The notes under the pieces are model-generated. The model saw only the letters and a program-made list of their open reading frames with translations, had not been told where the DNA came from and ran no database searches. From Acidilobus saccharovorans 345-15 (GTDB lineage: Archaea > Thermoproteota > Thermoprotei_A > Sulfolobales > Acidilobaceae): a DNA stretch of 64,000 nt. The stretch covers positions 1,364,001 to 1,428,000 of the forward strand of contig NC_014374.1 in assembly GCF_000144915.1 (NCBI RefSeq), written 5' to 3'. Positions within the stretch are counted from its first letter, which is position 1. Each line of letters begins with the position of its first letter. A program made the translations under genes and the position numbers. Shown piece after piece: positions 25,233 through 33,333 of the stretch.

Positions 25233-25876
25233 AGCTCGTAGTAGGCGTTAGCTATAGAGCACGCCACGTCCCACGACTTGAGGGGCTCCCCCTCCCTTAT
25301 CCTGTAGTACTTGAGGGCCAGGGACTTCACCTCGTCAGAGAAGTCGCCCCTCGGGAAGGCCCCGAAGCCTACTGGAACACCGAGGGACGAGGCCTCCCTG
25401 AGGACTGAGAGCGTGTCTGAGCTGGCCCCGCCCTCAGAGAACACTATGATCCTCCTGTCCCCCAGGAAATCCCTGAGGCTGTCCGCCACCTTCCACGCTA
25501 GCGGCCTCCCGCTCGGCGGCACCCTGTTGTCCCTCAGCAGCTGCGCCATGAGTCCCTTGAACCTGTCGTAGTTCTTTGGAACCCTTACGTCTGGGGCGAA
25601 AGCGAACACCCTGCCGTCCTGGACGTGCATGTAGACCTCCACCTTGCCCTCCAGCACCGGCCTCTTCTCGAGCAGGTTCAGGAGGCTGAGGTGCACTATG
25701 TCCGGCCTGCCCCTCCTCCACCAGCCCTCCAGCGACCTCATAGCCTTCCAGTGCAGGCCAGCGTCGAGGACCATCTCCTCCGGCCTGAGGCCGTACCTCC
25801 TGGCCGTCTTGACCACCTGGGGGTGGGAGGCGAGCTCCCTGGGGATGACCTCCAGCGCGGAGTCCAGGAGGAGCAC
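25229..25876 (-). CDS. nep1: rRNA pseudouridine N1-methyltransferase Nep1 (Emg1)
   Basis: SPOUT-class methyltransferase of 215 residues that methylates N1 of a pseudouridine in helix 35 of 16S rRNA and helps build the small subunit. Family stretches are clear: GLHWKAMRSLEGWWRRGRPDIVHLSLLNLLEKRP, RVPKNYDRFKGLMAQLL, and the knot region IIVFSEGGASSDTL and VPVGFGAFPRGDFS. GTG start with GGTGAGGGG about 12 nt upstream. Length is normal for archaeal Nep1. Confidence 0.93.
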   Translation of the reverse strand: MLLLDSALEVIPRELASHPQVVKTARRYGLRPEEMVLDAGLHWKAMRSLEGWWRRGRPDIVHLSLLNLLEKRPVLEGKVEVYMHVQDGRVFAFAPDVRVPKNYDRFKGLMAQLLRDNRVPPSGRPLAWKVADSLRDFLGDRRIIVFSEGGASSDTLSVLREASSLGVPVGFGAFPRGDFSDEVKSLALKYYRIREGEPLKSWDVACSIANAYYEL

Positions 25877-25953
25877 GGTGAGCTTGGCCAGGCCCCCTCA
25901 CCCTATACTAACATAGGAAATACAGAGATGGAGAAAGGGCTGCGCAGCGGCGT

Positions 25954-26880
25954 CTACTCATAGTCTTCGCCGCCCTCCTCGGCCTCCCCCTTGCCCTCCC
26001 TGCCCCAGAGCTCCCTTCTCCTGGCCTCCAGCTGGTTCACCTCAACCCCCATCAGCTCAGCCGCCGTGAGCAGCCTGACGCCGGTGTCCTCAGCGGCCCT
26101 GTAGTGCTCCCTCAGCCTCTCCCTGTAGTTGAGGTCCCTGAGGAGGTGGTGGTCAACTACTATGGTTTCGGCCACACGGGCCTTGATCAGCTCCATCAGG
26201 CCATCCAGGCCCCTCTGGACGGCCTCAACGGGCACCTTGAAGCCGGCGAAGTAGGTGGGAGGGCCGCTGAGCACCAGGAGCCTGGCCCCCGCCCATGACT
26301 TTAGCTGCTCCACGGCCTGGGGGTCCGCGGGCCCCTGGGAGTCGCTGGCGAATATTATGGATTCGCCGTCGCACGAGGCCCTGACCATTATCAGCCTCCC
26401 CACCTTGGTGCCCGGCTCGCCGTGCCACACGGGCGGGGAGAACTCGAGCGTCAGGTCCCCCACCCTGAAGGTCTGCCCGTCGGCGTAGGACACCTGGGAG
26501 TTCTGCTCAACCTTGCCCTCAACAAGGAACCTCCTGGCCCTCCCCCTCTGGCTCCAGTTGATGTTACTGTTTGGGTCCTTGATGAGGAGCCTCTTGCCGT
26601 AGTAGAGGTCTGGCCTGTCCTTGAGGTAGTGGTCGTAGTGGTAGTGCGTTATTATTATAGCGTCCGAGCTGGAGACCTCCTCGGCTATCCTCTCAAGGGC
26701 GCTGTGAAGCGCCTGGAGCTCAAGCTGGTGGGGCGGCAGGCCGTACCTCCTGGGCGCGAGCGAGGCGCCGAGGTCTATGCCGAGCCTGACGCCGCAGGCC
26801 TCTGCCACGGTCGCTATGCTCCTCACGCCCATGCTGTCGGCCGCGAGTATAGAGACGTCGAAGGGCCCAGCCCTTACCAA
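25954..26880 (-). CDS. Metallo-beta-lactamase fold hydrolase, UPF0282 family
   Basis: A 308-residue predicted hydrolase (COG2248/UPF0282). It has AADSMGVRSIATVAE near the start, the metal-binding ITHYHYDHY motif near residue 78, HGEPGTKVGRLIMV (third His), FASDSQGP (bridging Asp) and a late VVDHHLLRDL. The C-terminus ends with an acidic tail GEAEEGGEDYE. Substrate unknown; the family is archaeal and conserved. TTG start. Confidence 0.87.
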   Translation of the reverse strand: MVRAGPFDVSILAADSMGVRSIATVAEACGVRLGIDLGASLAPRRYGLPPHQLELQALHSALERIAEEVSSSDAIIITHYHYDHYLKDRPDLYYGKRLLIKDPNSNINWSQRGRARRFLVEGKVEQNSQVSYADGQTFRVGDLTLEFSPPVWHGEPGTKVGRLIMVRASCDGESIIFASDSQGPADPQAVEQLKSWAGARLLVLSGPPTYFAGFKVPVEAVQRGLDGLMELIKARVAETIVVDHHLLRDLNYRERLREHYRAAEDTGVRLLTAAELMGVEVNQLEARRRELWGREGKGEAEEGGEDYE

Positions 26881-26975
26881 GCTCCCGCCGAGGACCCTGT
26901 GGCCCCCGGCGATAGTAAGCGTTTACACCTGCGGCTCAGGGTTAAAGGCACAAGCGGACCTGGGCCTGGGAGGGG

Positions 26976-27614
26976 TTAGAGGCGCTCTCAGTAATACTCT
27001 CGAGCGAGAACCCGACGCTGCAGAGGGACCTTGAGGCCCTCTACCCGGGCCAGTTCAAGTTCTTCTACATGCAGTACAGGCCCGGCCACGGCATAAGGAA
27101 GGACGAGATGGACATCATGTTCGCCGAGCTCTCCAAGATAAAGGGGGAGGCGGAGCGGGCCGACGGCATACTCTACGCCAGGTCCTACGGCGCCTTCAAG
27201 GAGTTCCAGTTCAGGCTGCTCAGGGACTTCTTCTCGGTGCCCGTGGTGATAGCCACCGAGGCCATACTCACCAGGCTCAGGGAGCTCAGGGCCAGGAGGG
27301 TCTACCTGGTGACCCCCTACAACCATTGGAGGCACGACTACGAGGTCAGGTGGCTCAGGGATAACGGCTTCGAGGTGGTGGGCTCCATAGCGCTGGGCAG
27401 GACGGGGGGCAAGGCCATAGCGTCAACGCCCCACGAGCTTGTGATAGACGCTGTCAGCGTGGCCCAGAGGAGCGAGGCCGACGCGATATACGTGGCGTGC
27501 ACGATACTTTCAACGCTCCCCGTCCTCGACAGGCTGAGGGGGAGGCTGCCCGTGGTCACGGCCTCCTCAGCGATGCTCGACGTGGCCAGGGAGATCGGCA
27601 TCTTCAAGGGGTGA
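26976..27614 (+). CDS. Asp/Glu racemase / maleate isomerase-like protein, start codon unclear
   Basis: A protein of the Asp/Glu/hydantoin racemase and arylmalonate decarboxylase fold. The reading frame encodes [23 protein letters not shown], equivalent to the family N-terminus with its SSN-type substrate loop, then later [14 protein letters not shown] with the catalytic-type Cys, and [14 protein letters not shown]. The first ATG is at 27069, after the conserved loop. Upstream to the stop no ATG/GTG/TTG occurs; TTA at 26976 is where a start is expected, preceded by GGGAGGGG and by a TATA-like GTTAAAGG (26941-26948). Possibly a non-standard start or a sequence error. Its 3' end overlaps the next gene by 4 nt (GTGA). 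Confidence 0.68.
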   Translation, partial: LEALSVILSSENPTLQRDLEALYPGQFKFFYMQYRPGHGIRKDEMDIMFAELSKIKGEAERADGILYARSYGAFKEFQFRLLRDFFSVPVVIATEAILTRLRELRARRVYLVTPYNHWRHDYEVRWLRDNGFEVVGSIALGRTGGKAIASTPHELVIDAVSVAQRSEADAIYVACTILSTLPVLDRLRGRLPVVTASSAMLDVAREIGIFKG

Positions 27615-28531
27615 GCCGGTTGCTCTCCATAAGCTCCGAGCTGCTCGGGTTCCTCAGGCTCAGGGAGGGCACGGTAGAGGTCATAGACAGGGCCCCTCCC
27701 TCTGACGAGCAGCTGGTGGGGCTAGTCAAGGAGGCCATGGAGAGGGAGAAGTCCCTGGTGTCGGGCCTCAGGCTGGGCGACGACATGAAGTACGCCATAG
27801 ACGTGGGCCTCACCAACGCGTCCTCAGGGCTCCTCTACCCGGCCGAGGTGGCCGTCAGGTTCTTCCTCGAGAGGGGCTCGCTGTGCCTCATAGCGTCGAG
27901 GACCACGGAGCTCTACATAAAGGCCCTTAGGGAGAGGGCCTGGCACGCCATGGTAGATGACGGCTACATAGTGAGGAGCGGGCCGGAGGCCGTGGGCAGG
28001 GTGAAGAAGCTGAGCGGCAGGAAGAGCCTTGAGGGGGACGCCATATTCCTTGCCGGGAAGCCCGTGTGCGAAAGGCACCTTAAGTGGCCCGAGTACTCAA
28101 AGCCCATTGAGGAGCTGCCCCTCGAGAAGAAGTACCTTAAGGCGACCCTCGACACCAGGAAGAGGAAGAAGGGCTCGGCAATAAGGTGCGCGTTCTGCAA
28201 CAGGGAGGCCAGGTACTTCACCTTACCCATGATAAAGGCCAGCGCCCTGGTCTTCATAGCGAGCTACCTGGCCGGCCTTAACCCCGAGGGGCCCATGGAG
28301 CTCTACTCAAACCTCTCCAGGGTTCTCCACCCCTACGGCTTCTCGTGGCTGAGACCCGAGGCGGCGTTCACCGTGTGGGCCAGGGACATGCTGACTGCGG
28401 CCTTCTACGTTAACTCCATGCTCGGCTTCCCGCTGCCGAGGGTCAGCCCGAGGAAGGCCCCGGCCGAGGCCGCGCTCGAGCAGCTGCTGTCCATAAGCGA
28501 CACTGACGAGGCCTCAAATGCCCCCGCATAG
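27611..28531 (+). CDS. Protein of unknown function with CxxC motif, linked to radical-SAM genes
   Basis: A 306-residue protein that I do not recognise. The GTG start overlaps the racemase stop. Visible are a helical N-terminal half, [14 protein letters not shown], a Lys/Arg-rich stretch [22 protein letters not shown] with a CxxC pair that could bind zinc or iron, and a hydrophobic segment [17 protein letters not shown]. The gene ends 20 nt before the SPASM radical-SAM gene and shares its direction. It could be a partner or substrate-recruiting protein for that enzyme, by position only. Confidence 0.7.
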   Translation: MSRLLSISSELLGFLRLREGTVEVIDRAPPSDEQLVGLVKEAMEREKSLVSGLRLGDDMKYAIDVGLTNASSGLLYPAEVAVRFFLERGSLCLIASRTTELYIKALRERAWHAMVDDGYIVRSGPEAVGRVKKLSGRKSLEGDAIFLAGKPVCERHLKWPEYSKPIEELPLEKKYLKATLDTRKRKKGSAIRCAFCNREARYFTLPMIKASALVFIASYLAGLNPEGPMELYSNLSRVLHPYGFSWLRPEAAFTVWARDMLTAAFYVNSMLGFPLPRVSPRKAPAEAALEQLLSISDTDEASNAPA

Positions 28532-28551
28532 GGCTCCCCAAGGGAAGTAGG

Positions 28552-29607
28552 TTGCTGTGGCTGGTGTTTACCACGGGCTTCTGCAACCTGAGGTGTGACT
28601 ACTGCGGCGGCTCCTTCCCAAGCAAGGTGGTGCCCTACACGGTGAGGTACGACATTGAGAAGCTTAAGAGGCTCGTGGAGGCGGACCCCCAGGCCACGGT
28701 CATATTTTACGGCGGCGAGCCCCTGGCCAACCCCAGGTTCGTAGAGGAGTTCATGGACAGGGTCAGGGCCAGGAGGTACGGCGTGCAGACCAACGGAACG
28801 CTCTACAGGCTGCTGCCCGACCCCTACTGGAAAAGGATGAGCGTGGCCCTCCTCTCAATAGACGGCAGGGAGTCGGTCACCGACAGGCACAGGGGCAGGG
28901 GGGTCTACAGGAGGGTGCTGGAGGCCGCCAGACACCTCAAGTCCCTAGGGGTTGAGACGATAGCTAGGATGGCGGTGACCCAGGACACGGACATATACGA
29001 GGACGTCATGCACCTCCTGGGCCTCGGGCTCTTCGACAAGGTGCACTGGCAGCTTGACGTGGTCTGGTCGCCCAGGTGGGACTTCGAGGGGTGGGCCGAG
29101 AGGAGCTACTTGCCCGGGGTGAGGAGGCTCGTGGACCTCTTCATCTCGGAGCTCAGGAGGGGCAGGGTGCTCAAGATAATTCCAATACTCGGCGTGGTGA
29201 GCGCCCACTTCTTCGGCGGCTACCCCGGCTCGCCGTGCGGCGCGGGCTACAGGAGCGTGGCCGTGAGCACTGACGGCAGGGTGCTCGCCTGCCCCATAGC
29301 AGTTTACGAGAGGTGGGCCGAGCTGGGCACCGTGGACGGGGGGTTCAGGCTCATGGGCCCCTACCTGGCCAAGGAGTGCGCCTCCTGCCCCTACAGGAGG
29401 TACTGCGGCGGCCGCTGCCTCTACGCCTCGATAGAGAGGGACTGGGGCGAGGAGGGCTTCACGGCAGTTGACAGGGTCACCAGGGCCTACCTTGACGCCG
29501 TGCTCTCAATAATACCGGAGGTGGAGCGGCTGGTAAAGGAGGGCGCCGTGAGGCTGGAGGACCTGAGGTATGACCCAACTGAGGACTCCACTGAGGTCAT
29601 ACCGTGA
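28552..29607 (+). CDS. Radical SAM/SPASM protein, putative peptide-modifying (AF0577-like)
   Basis: A 351-residue radical-SAM enzyme. C11-x3-C15-x2-C18 (CNLRCDYCGG) binds the SAM cluster; FYGGEPL is the GGE motif; the C-terminal SPASM region has Cys in GSPCGAGYRS, VLACPIA and CASCPYRRYCGGRCLYAS for auxiliary clusters. It resembles the archaeal putative peptide-modifying family named after AF0577. Such enzymes install thioether or C-C links in peptides, or activate other enzymes. No obvious precursor peptide was seen in the short gaps beside it. TTG start. Confidence 0.85.
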   Translation: MLWLVFTTGFCNLRCDYCGGSFPSKVVPYTVRYDIEKLKRLVEADPQATVIFYGGEPLANPRFVEEFMDRVRARRYGVQTNGTLYRLLPDPYWKRMSVALLSIDGRESVTDRHRGRGVYRRVLEAARHLKSLGVETIARMAVTQDTDIYEDVMHLLGLGLFDKVHWQLDVVWSPRWDFEGWAERSYLPGVRRLVDLFISELRRGRVLKIIPILGVVSAHFFGGYPGSPCGAGYRSVAVSTDGRVLACPIAVYERWAELGTVDGGFRLMGPYLAKECASCPYRRYCGGRCLYASIERDWGEEGFTAVDRVTRAYLDAVLSIIPEVERLVKEGAVRLEDLRYDPTEDSTEVIP

Positions 29608-29659
29608 GCCTCGGGGCTCAGGGTTATTAGCCTTGGAGCCCGCGCTGTAGCTGAAGGTC

Positions 29660-30400
29660 ATGTCGCTGCTGCCCGACCTAGGCAACAGGAGGCCCGTCAG
29701 GCCGAACAGGTCCTGGAACCCGGTCACTGGCTGCCCCCACCTGTGCACCTACTGCTGGGCCATGAAGCTGATAGAGGGGAAGCTCAGGGACAGCCCCAAG
29801 TACAGGAACGGCTTCGCGCCGACGCTCCATGAGGAGGACCTTGAGAGGGCTAGGTTCAGGCCCGGCGACACCGTGTTCGTGGTCGACATGGGCGACCTGT
29901 TTAGTGACGCCGTGCCCTCTGAGTGGATAGCTAGGGTGCTCAGGAGGGCCAGGGAGTTCCCATCAACGAGGTTCATGTTCCTGACCAAGAACCCTGCCAG
30001 GTACAGCGAGTTCCTGGACCTCTTCCCCAGGAGCTCGGTGCTGGGGGCCACCATAGAGACCAACAGGGACGACCTTGCTAGGTCGGTGTCTAGGGCCCCT
30101 CCGCCGTCGGCCAGGCACGAGGCCATGGCTGAGCTCAGGTGGCCCTACAAGTACGTCTCAATAGAGCCGATAATGGACTTCGACCTGGACGTCATGGTCT
30201 CCTGGGTGGCTGACATAAGGCCGGTGAGCGTTCACGTGGGCTACGACAACTGGAACTCAAGGCTGCCTGAGCCTCCTCTATGGAAGGCAAGGGAGCTGGT
30301 CAGGAGGCTCTCCTCCGTGGCCCCCGTGGCCCTGGGCTCCATGAGGGAGCCGTGGTACGAAGCCGCGTTTAGGAGGAGGCTGGGGAGCGCAGTTCTCTGA
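29660..30400 (+). CDS. Radical SAM protein of the DUF5131/Gp37-Gp68 type
   Basis: A 246-residue protein with WNPVTGCPHLCTYCWA; C25-x3-C29-x2-C32 binds the SAM cluster. Later DMGDLFSDAVP, FMFLTKNPARY and WPYKYVSIEPIMDFD match the DUF5131/phage Gp37/Gp68 group, whose reactions are unknown. ATG start, with a TATA-like GGTTATTAG about 35 nt upstream, so it may have its own promoter even though it follows the SPASM gene by 52 nt. Confidence 0.82.
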   Translation: MSLLPDLGNRRPVRPNRSWNPVTGCPHLCTYCWAMKLIEGKLRDSPKYRNGFAPTLHEEDLERARFRPGDTVFVVDMGDLFSDAVPSEWIARVLRRAREFPSTRFMFLTKNPARYSEFLDLFPRSSVLGATIETNRDDLARSVSRAPPPSARHEAMAELRWPYKYVSIEPIMDFDLDVMVSWVADIRPVSVHVGYDNWNSRLPEPPLWKARELVRRLSSVAPVALGSMREPWYEAAFRRRLGSAVL

Positions 30401-30422
30401 AGTCCTGGAGCATCTCTGTTAA

Positions 30423-30496
30423 CTGACGAGTTCCCTCGCCACTTGGGCCCGAGGGGCTGAGGAGCGCGCTCGTCAGAAGGCTTTATCTTTGACGAG
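30423..30496. promoter_or_regulatory. TATA-flanking palindromic operator candidate
   Basis: CTCGTCA (30469-30475) and TGACGAG (30490-30496) form an inverted repeat whose 14-nt centre contains the TATA-like CTTTATC element of the regulator gene. A third copy, CTGACGAG, lies at 30423-30430. The placement is what an autorepressor would use to block TBP/TFB binding; the gene directly downstream encodes a winged-helix protein. The outer two copies could alternatively pair in RNA with an inner CCCTCG/CGAGGG stem and act as a terminator of the upstream gene. Confidence 0.5.
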
Positions 30497-30525
30497 TCGC
30501 TTCACGTAACTGAGCGGGTGGGCGG

Positions 30526-31596
30526 TTGTCAGAGGACGTGTTTGACGCCCTGTCGCACCCGACCAGGAGGGCCATAATAAGGGCCCTGGGCGACAGGGGG
30601 CACCTGACCTTTACAGAGCTCATGGACGCCGCCGGGGTCAAGGACACGGGCACCATGACCTTCCACCTGAGGAGGCTCTCGCAGCTCATCGCGAGGAACA
30701 GCTCAGGCGAGTATGAGCTGACGGAGCTCGGGAGGAGGGCCTACGAGGCTATAAAGGTGGTGGAGCAGAAGGGCCAGGAGCAGGCCAACGTCAGGGCTGA
30801 GGCGAGGGGCGGCGAGGAGGGCCTCCTTGTTATATCTAATAGGCTTCACGTTGACATCACAAGGTCCCTGCTGGAGGACGCGAGGGCCCAGGGCAAGAGG
30901 GTGCTCGTCAGCGACTGCATAAGCGTGAGCGTAACCGATGACGTGGACGAGGCCCTCGTCAGGGAGGCCCTGGAGGGTATAAGGGATGTCGTGAGCGTCG
31001 AGGCGCCCAAGTGGCTGGCTGGCGTCCTTGAGCCCAGGCTCAGCGACGTGGTGGTTGTAAGCTACAGGGACCACGTCAAGGGGCACGGAGGCGCCTACGC
31101 CTTAGGCCTCGGCTGGCTGGACAGGCTGCTGGGGAAAGCCGTAGGTAACGCTGTTGGAGCTGCCTTGGGCGAGGCGGCCGGGAAGGGGTCCGAGGTGTAC
31201 TCCACCTCAATAGGGCCGGTCAGGGCTGTGAGGGTAAACCTGAAGAGGAGCTCCCTGAGGCTGGAGCAGGGAGAGGGCAAGGTAACGGTTTACCCATACT
31301 GGAGGGGTTGCAAGCACGACGTGAGCGTTAAGGACGAAGAGCTCATAATAAGCTCTGACGGCTGCTACGTTGAGGTCTCCCTGCCCCCTGGCGCCTCCTC
31401 CCTCGCACTGGAGGCCGAGAAGGGCGACATCAAGCTGGCCTACGGCGGCCTGAGCTCGTTTGAGGCTGACATGCTGGAGTCCTCCCTCTCAGCCTCCCTG
31501 AGGGACCTGGGCAGAATGACGGCTGAGCTCGACCTCAGCGACAGCGAGGCCAACCTTGAACTGTCGTATGGTGAGCTCAGGGGGGGTCCAGGATAG
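30526..31596 (+). CDS. ArsR-like winged-helix regulator fused to beta-rich domain (frame ends early)
   Basis: The N-terminal 75 residues form an ArsR-like winged helix: VFDALSHPTRRAIIRALGDRGHLTFTELMDAAG, then FHLRRLSQLIARNSSGEYELTELGRRAYEAI. Residues 90-200 are of uncertain fold, and 210-356 are short repeated strands (KVTVYPYWRGCKHDVSVKDEELIISSDGCYVEVSLPPGASSLALEAEKGDIKLAYGGLSS) like the DUF4097 adhesin-type solenoid. The frame stops at TAG after a G7 run; the next frame continues the same strand pattern to 31796. TTG start. It is followed by an ABC-2 exporter, which it probably controls. See the separate entry for the continuation. Confidence 0.8.
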   Translation: MSEDVFDALSHPTRRAIIRALGDRGHLTFTELMDAAGVKDTGTMTFHLRRLSQLIARNSSGEYELTELGRRAYEAIKVVEQKGQEQANVRAEARGGEEGLLVISNRLHVDITRSLLEDARAQGKRVLVSDCISVSVTDDVDEALVREALEGIRDVVSVEAPKWLAGVLEPRLSDVVVVSYRDHVKGHGGAYALGLGWLDRLLGKAVGNAVGAALGEAAGKGSEVYSTSIGPVRAVRVNLKRSSLRLEQGEGKVTVYPYWRGCKHDVSVKDEELIISSDGCYVEVSLPPGASSLALEAEKGDIKLAYGGLSSFEADMLESSLSASLRDLGRMTAELDLSDSEANLELSYGELRGGPG

Positions 31597-31796
31597 CGGT
31601 TGACGCCGAGGGAAGCAGCGTTGACATTAATGCCACCGTCAGGGGGAGCGCCTCGGTAACGCCGAGGGTTAAGGAGAGCGAGGACAGCTCAATCTCAATA
31701 GACGTCGACAGCTCCCTGGGCGGCGGCGAGGGCTCCATAGTCTTTGAGCTGAGCTCGAGCGAGAGCCGCGTGAAGGCCAAGTTCAGGAGGGAATGA
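31580..31796 (+). pseudogene. Out-of-frame continuation of the regulator's beta-rich domain
   Basis: After the G7 run at 31580-31586 a shifted frame reads GGSRIAVDAEGSSVDINATVR and on to KAKFRRE before a TGA at 31794-31796. It has no start codon of its own, and its alternating strand pattern matches the upstream domain. One extra G, or two fewer, would join it to the preceding frame. It ends 3 nt before the ABC ATPase start, the normal spacing for an operon gene. Either a real frameshift mutation, polymerase slippage at the run, or a sequencing error. Confidence 0.7.
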
Positions 31797-31799
31797 AGA

Positions 31800-32633
31800 G
31801 TGGATGCTGCCATAGAGGTGGAGGGGCTGAGCAGGTCATACGGTAAGGTGGTCGCCCTGGAGGGCGTCAGCCTGAAGGTGATGAGGGGCGAGCTGGTATC
31901 CCTCCTGGGCCCCAACGGCGCCGGCAAGACGACCCTTGTGAAGCACCTGTACTGCGAGCTCAGGCCCCAGTCAGGCAGCGTCAGGGTGCTGGGCGGCGAC
32001 CCCTGCGACAGGAGGGTGAGGCTAAGGCTCGGCGTAGCCCCGCAGGAGGCGACCCCCTTCATGGACCTCACGGTATTTGACAACGTCTACTACGCGGCCA
32101 GGATAAGGGGTGTCCCGGGCAGCAAGGCCAAGGCCATGGCCGAGGAGACCGTGAGGGCCCTGGGGCTCTGGGAGCACAGGGACAAGTACGTCATAGACCT
32201 CTCCGGAGGGCTTAAGAGGAGGACCCTGATAGCCATGGCGGTGGTCCACAGGCCCGAGGTCCTCATACTTGACGAGCCCACGACCGGCCTTGACCCCGAG
32301 GCCAGGAGGGAGCTGTGGGACCTGCTGAGGCAGCTCAAGGGCGAGGGGAGGGCCATACTCCTGACGACACACTACATGGAGGAGGCCGAGGCGCTCTCGG
32401 ACAGGGTGTACTTCATAAACAGGAAGGTGATAGCCGAGGGGACGCCGGCGGAGCTGAGGAAGAGGTTCGCCTACTACTACGAGGTCGTTGACCTGGAGGA
32501 GGGCAGGGTCTACAAGGTCAGGGAGGACGAGGTCAGGGACTTCGTGTCAAGGCTTAGGGGGAGGTTCGAGGTGAGGGCCCCGTCCCTCGAGGAGGTGTAC
32601 CTGGAGGTGATGAAGGGTGCTCAGGGAGCTTGA
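31800..32633 (+). CDS. ABC-2 exporter ATPase
   Basis: A 277-residue ATPase of the CcmA/NodI/drug-exporter class. Walker A GPNGAGKTT, Q-loop VAPQEATPFMDLTV, signature LSGGLKRRTLIAMAVV, Walker B VLILDEPTTGLDPEARRELW, switch His TTHYMEEAEAL. The C-terminal region typical for this class follows (FAYYYEVVDLEEGRVYKVREDEV). GTG start; it overlaps the permease gene by 17 nt. Forms an exporter with that permease, likely for drugs, lipids or peptides. Confidence 0.93.
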   Translation: MDAAIEVEGLSRSYGKVVALEGVSLKVMRGELVSLLGPNGAGKTTLVKHLYCELRPQSGSVRVLGGDPCDRRVRLRLGVAPQEATPFMDLTVFDNVYYAARIRGVPGSKAKAMAEETVRALGLWEHRDKYVIDLSGGLKRRTLIAMAVVHRPEVLILDEPTTGLDPEARRELWDLLRQLKGEGRAILLTTHYMEEAEALSDRVYFINRKVIAEGTPAELRKRFAYYYEVVDLEEGRVYKVREDEVRDFVSRLRGRFEVRAPSLEEVYLEVMKGAQGA

Positions 32634-33333
32634 GTCGCTGGCCGAGATGTTCATCAAGGAGGCCAGGACCTGGATAGCGGTGAACCTGTTCTTCATGATA
32701 GTGTTCCCGGTGGCCATAATAGCGTCGTTCGGCTACATAGTGAGCAGGCAGGACGCCTACTACCTGGTGTCGGGGACAATAGTCTTCCAGGTGGCCCTCT
32801 CCGGCATGCTCTCAGTGCCGAACAACATAGGCATGGACAGGCAGGGCGGCAGGATCTCAATCATGATAGCCAGCGGGGTGCCGCTGTGGGCGTATGCTAT
32901 GACGTCCGCGCTCGTCAACAACGTCTTTGCCGTGCTGTCAGGCCTGCTCATAGTTGGGGTGGCGGCGGCGCTAAGGTACATAGCGGTCAGCGCCGTCGAC
33001 GTTGCCTACCTCACAGTTGCACTGCTCCTAAGCACGTTCGAGGGCTCCATGGTTGGCCTGCTGATAGCTGCAAGGATAAGGAACTGGAGGCTGCTGCAGC
33101 AGGTGACGCAGATAGCGTCGTTCACGCTCACCTTCTTCGCGCCGGTCTACTTCCCGCTCTCGGCGGTGCCCAGGTACCTGCTGCCGCTGGCCATGCTTGA
33201 GCCCACGACTTACGCGGCGCAGGCCATAAGGCTCTCGCTCCTCGGCAGCCCGGCGTCGCTTCTCTGGGGGCTGGCGGCCCTGGCCTACGGCGCTGTCTTT
33301 GGAGCTGTGGCGGGCAGGTGGGGGCTGGCGTGA
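32617..33333 (+). CDS. ABC-2 type exporter permease
   Basis: A 238-residue protein with about six membrane helices, starting with an amphipathic helix (LRELESLAEMFIKEARTWI). The conserved ABC-2 stretch is FFAPVYFPLSAVPRYLLPLAMLEPTTYAAQAIRLSLLG, close to the family signature in drug and lipid exporters. It overlaps the ATPase gene and converges end to end with the glycosyltransferase gene. Substrate unknown; the regulator upstream suggests a stress-inducible export system. Confidence 0.88.
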   Translation: MLRELESLAEMFIKEARTWIAVNLFFMIVFPVAIIASFGYIVSRQDAYYLVSGTIVFQVALSGMLSVPNNIGMDRQGGRISIMIASGVPLWAYAMTSALVNNVFAVLSGLLIVGVAAALRYIAVSAVDVAYLTVALLLSTFEGSMVGLLIAARIRNWRLLQQVTQIASFTLTFFAPVYFPLSAVPRYLLPLAMLEPTTYAAQAIRLSLLGSPASLLWGLAALAYGAVFGAVAGRWGLA

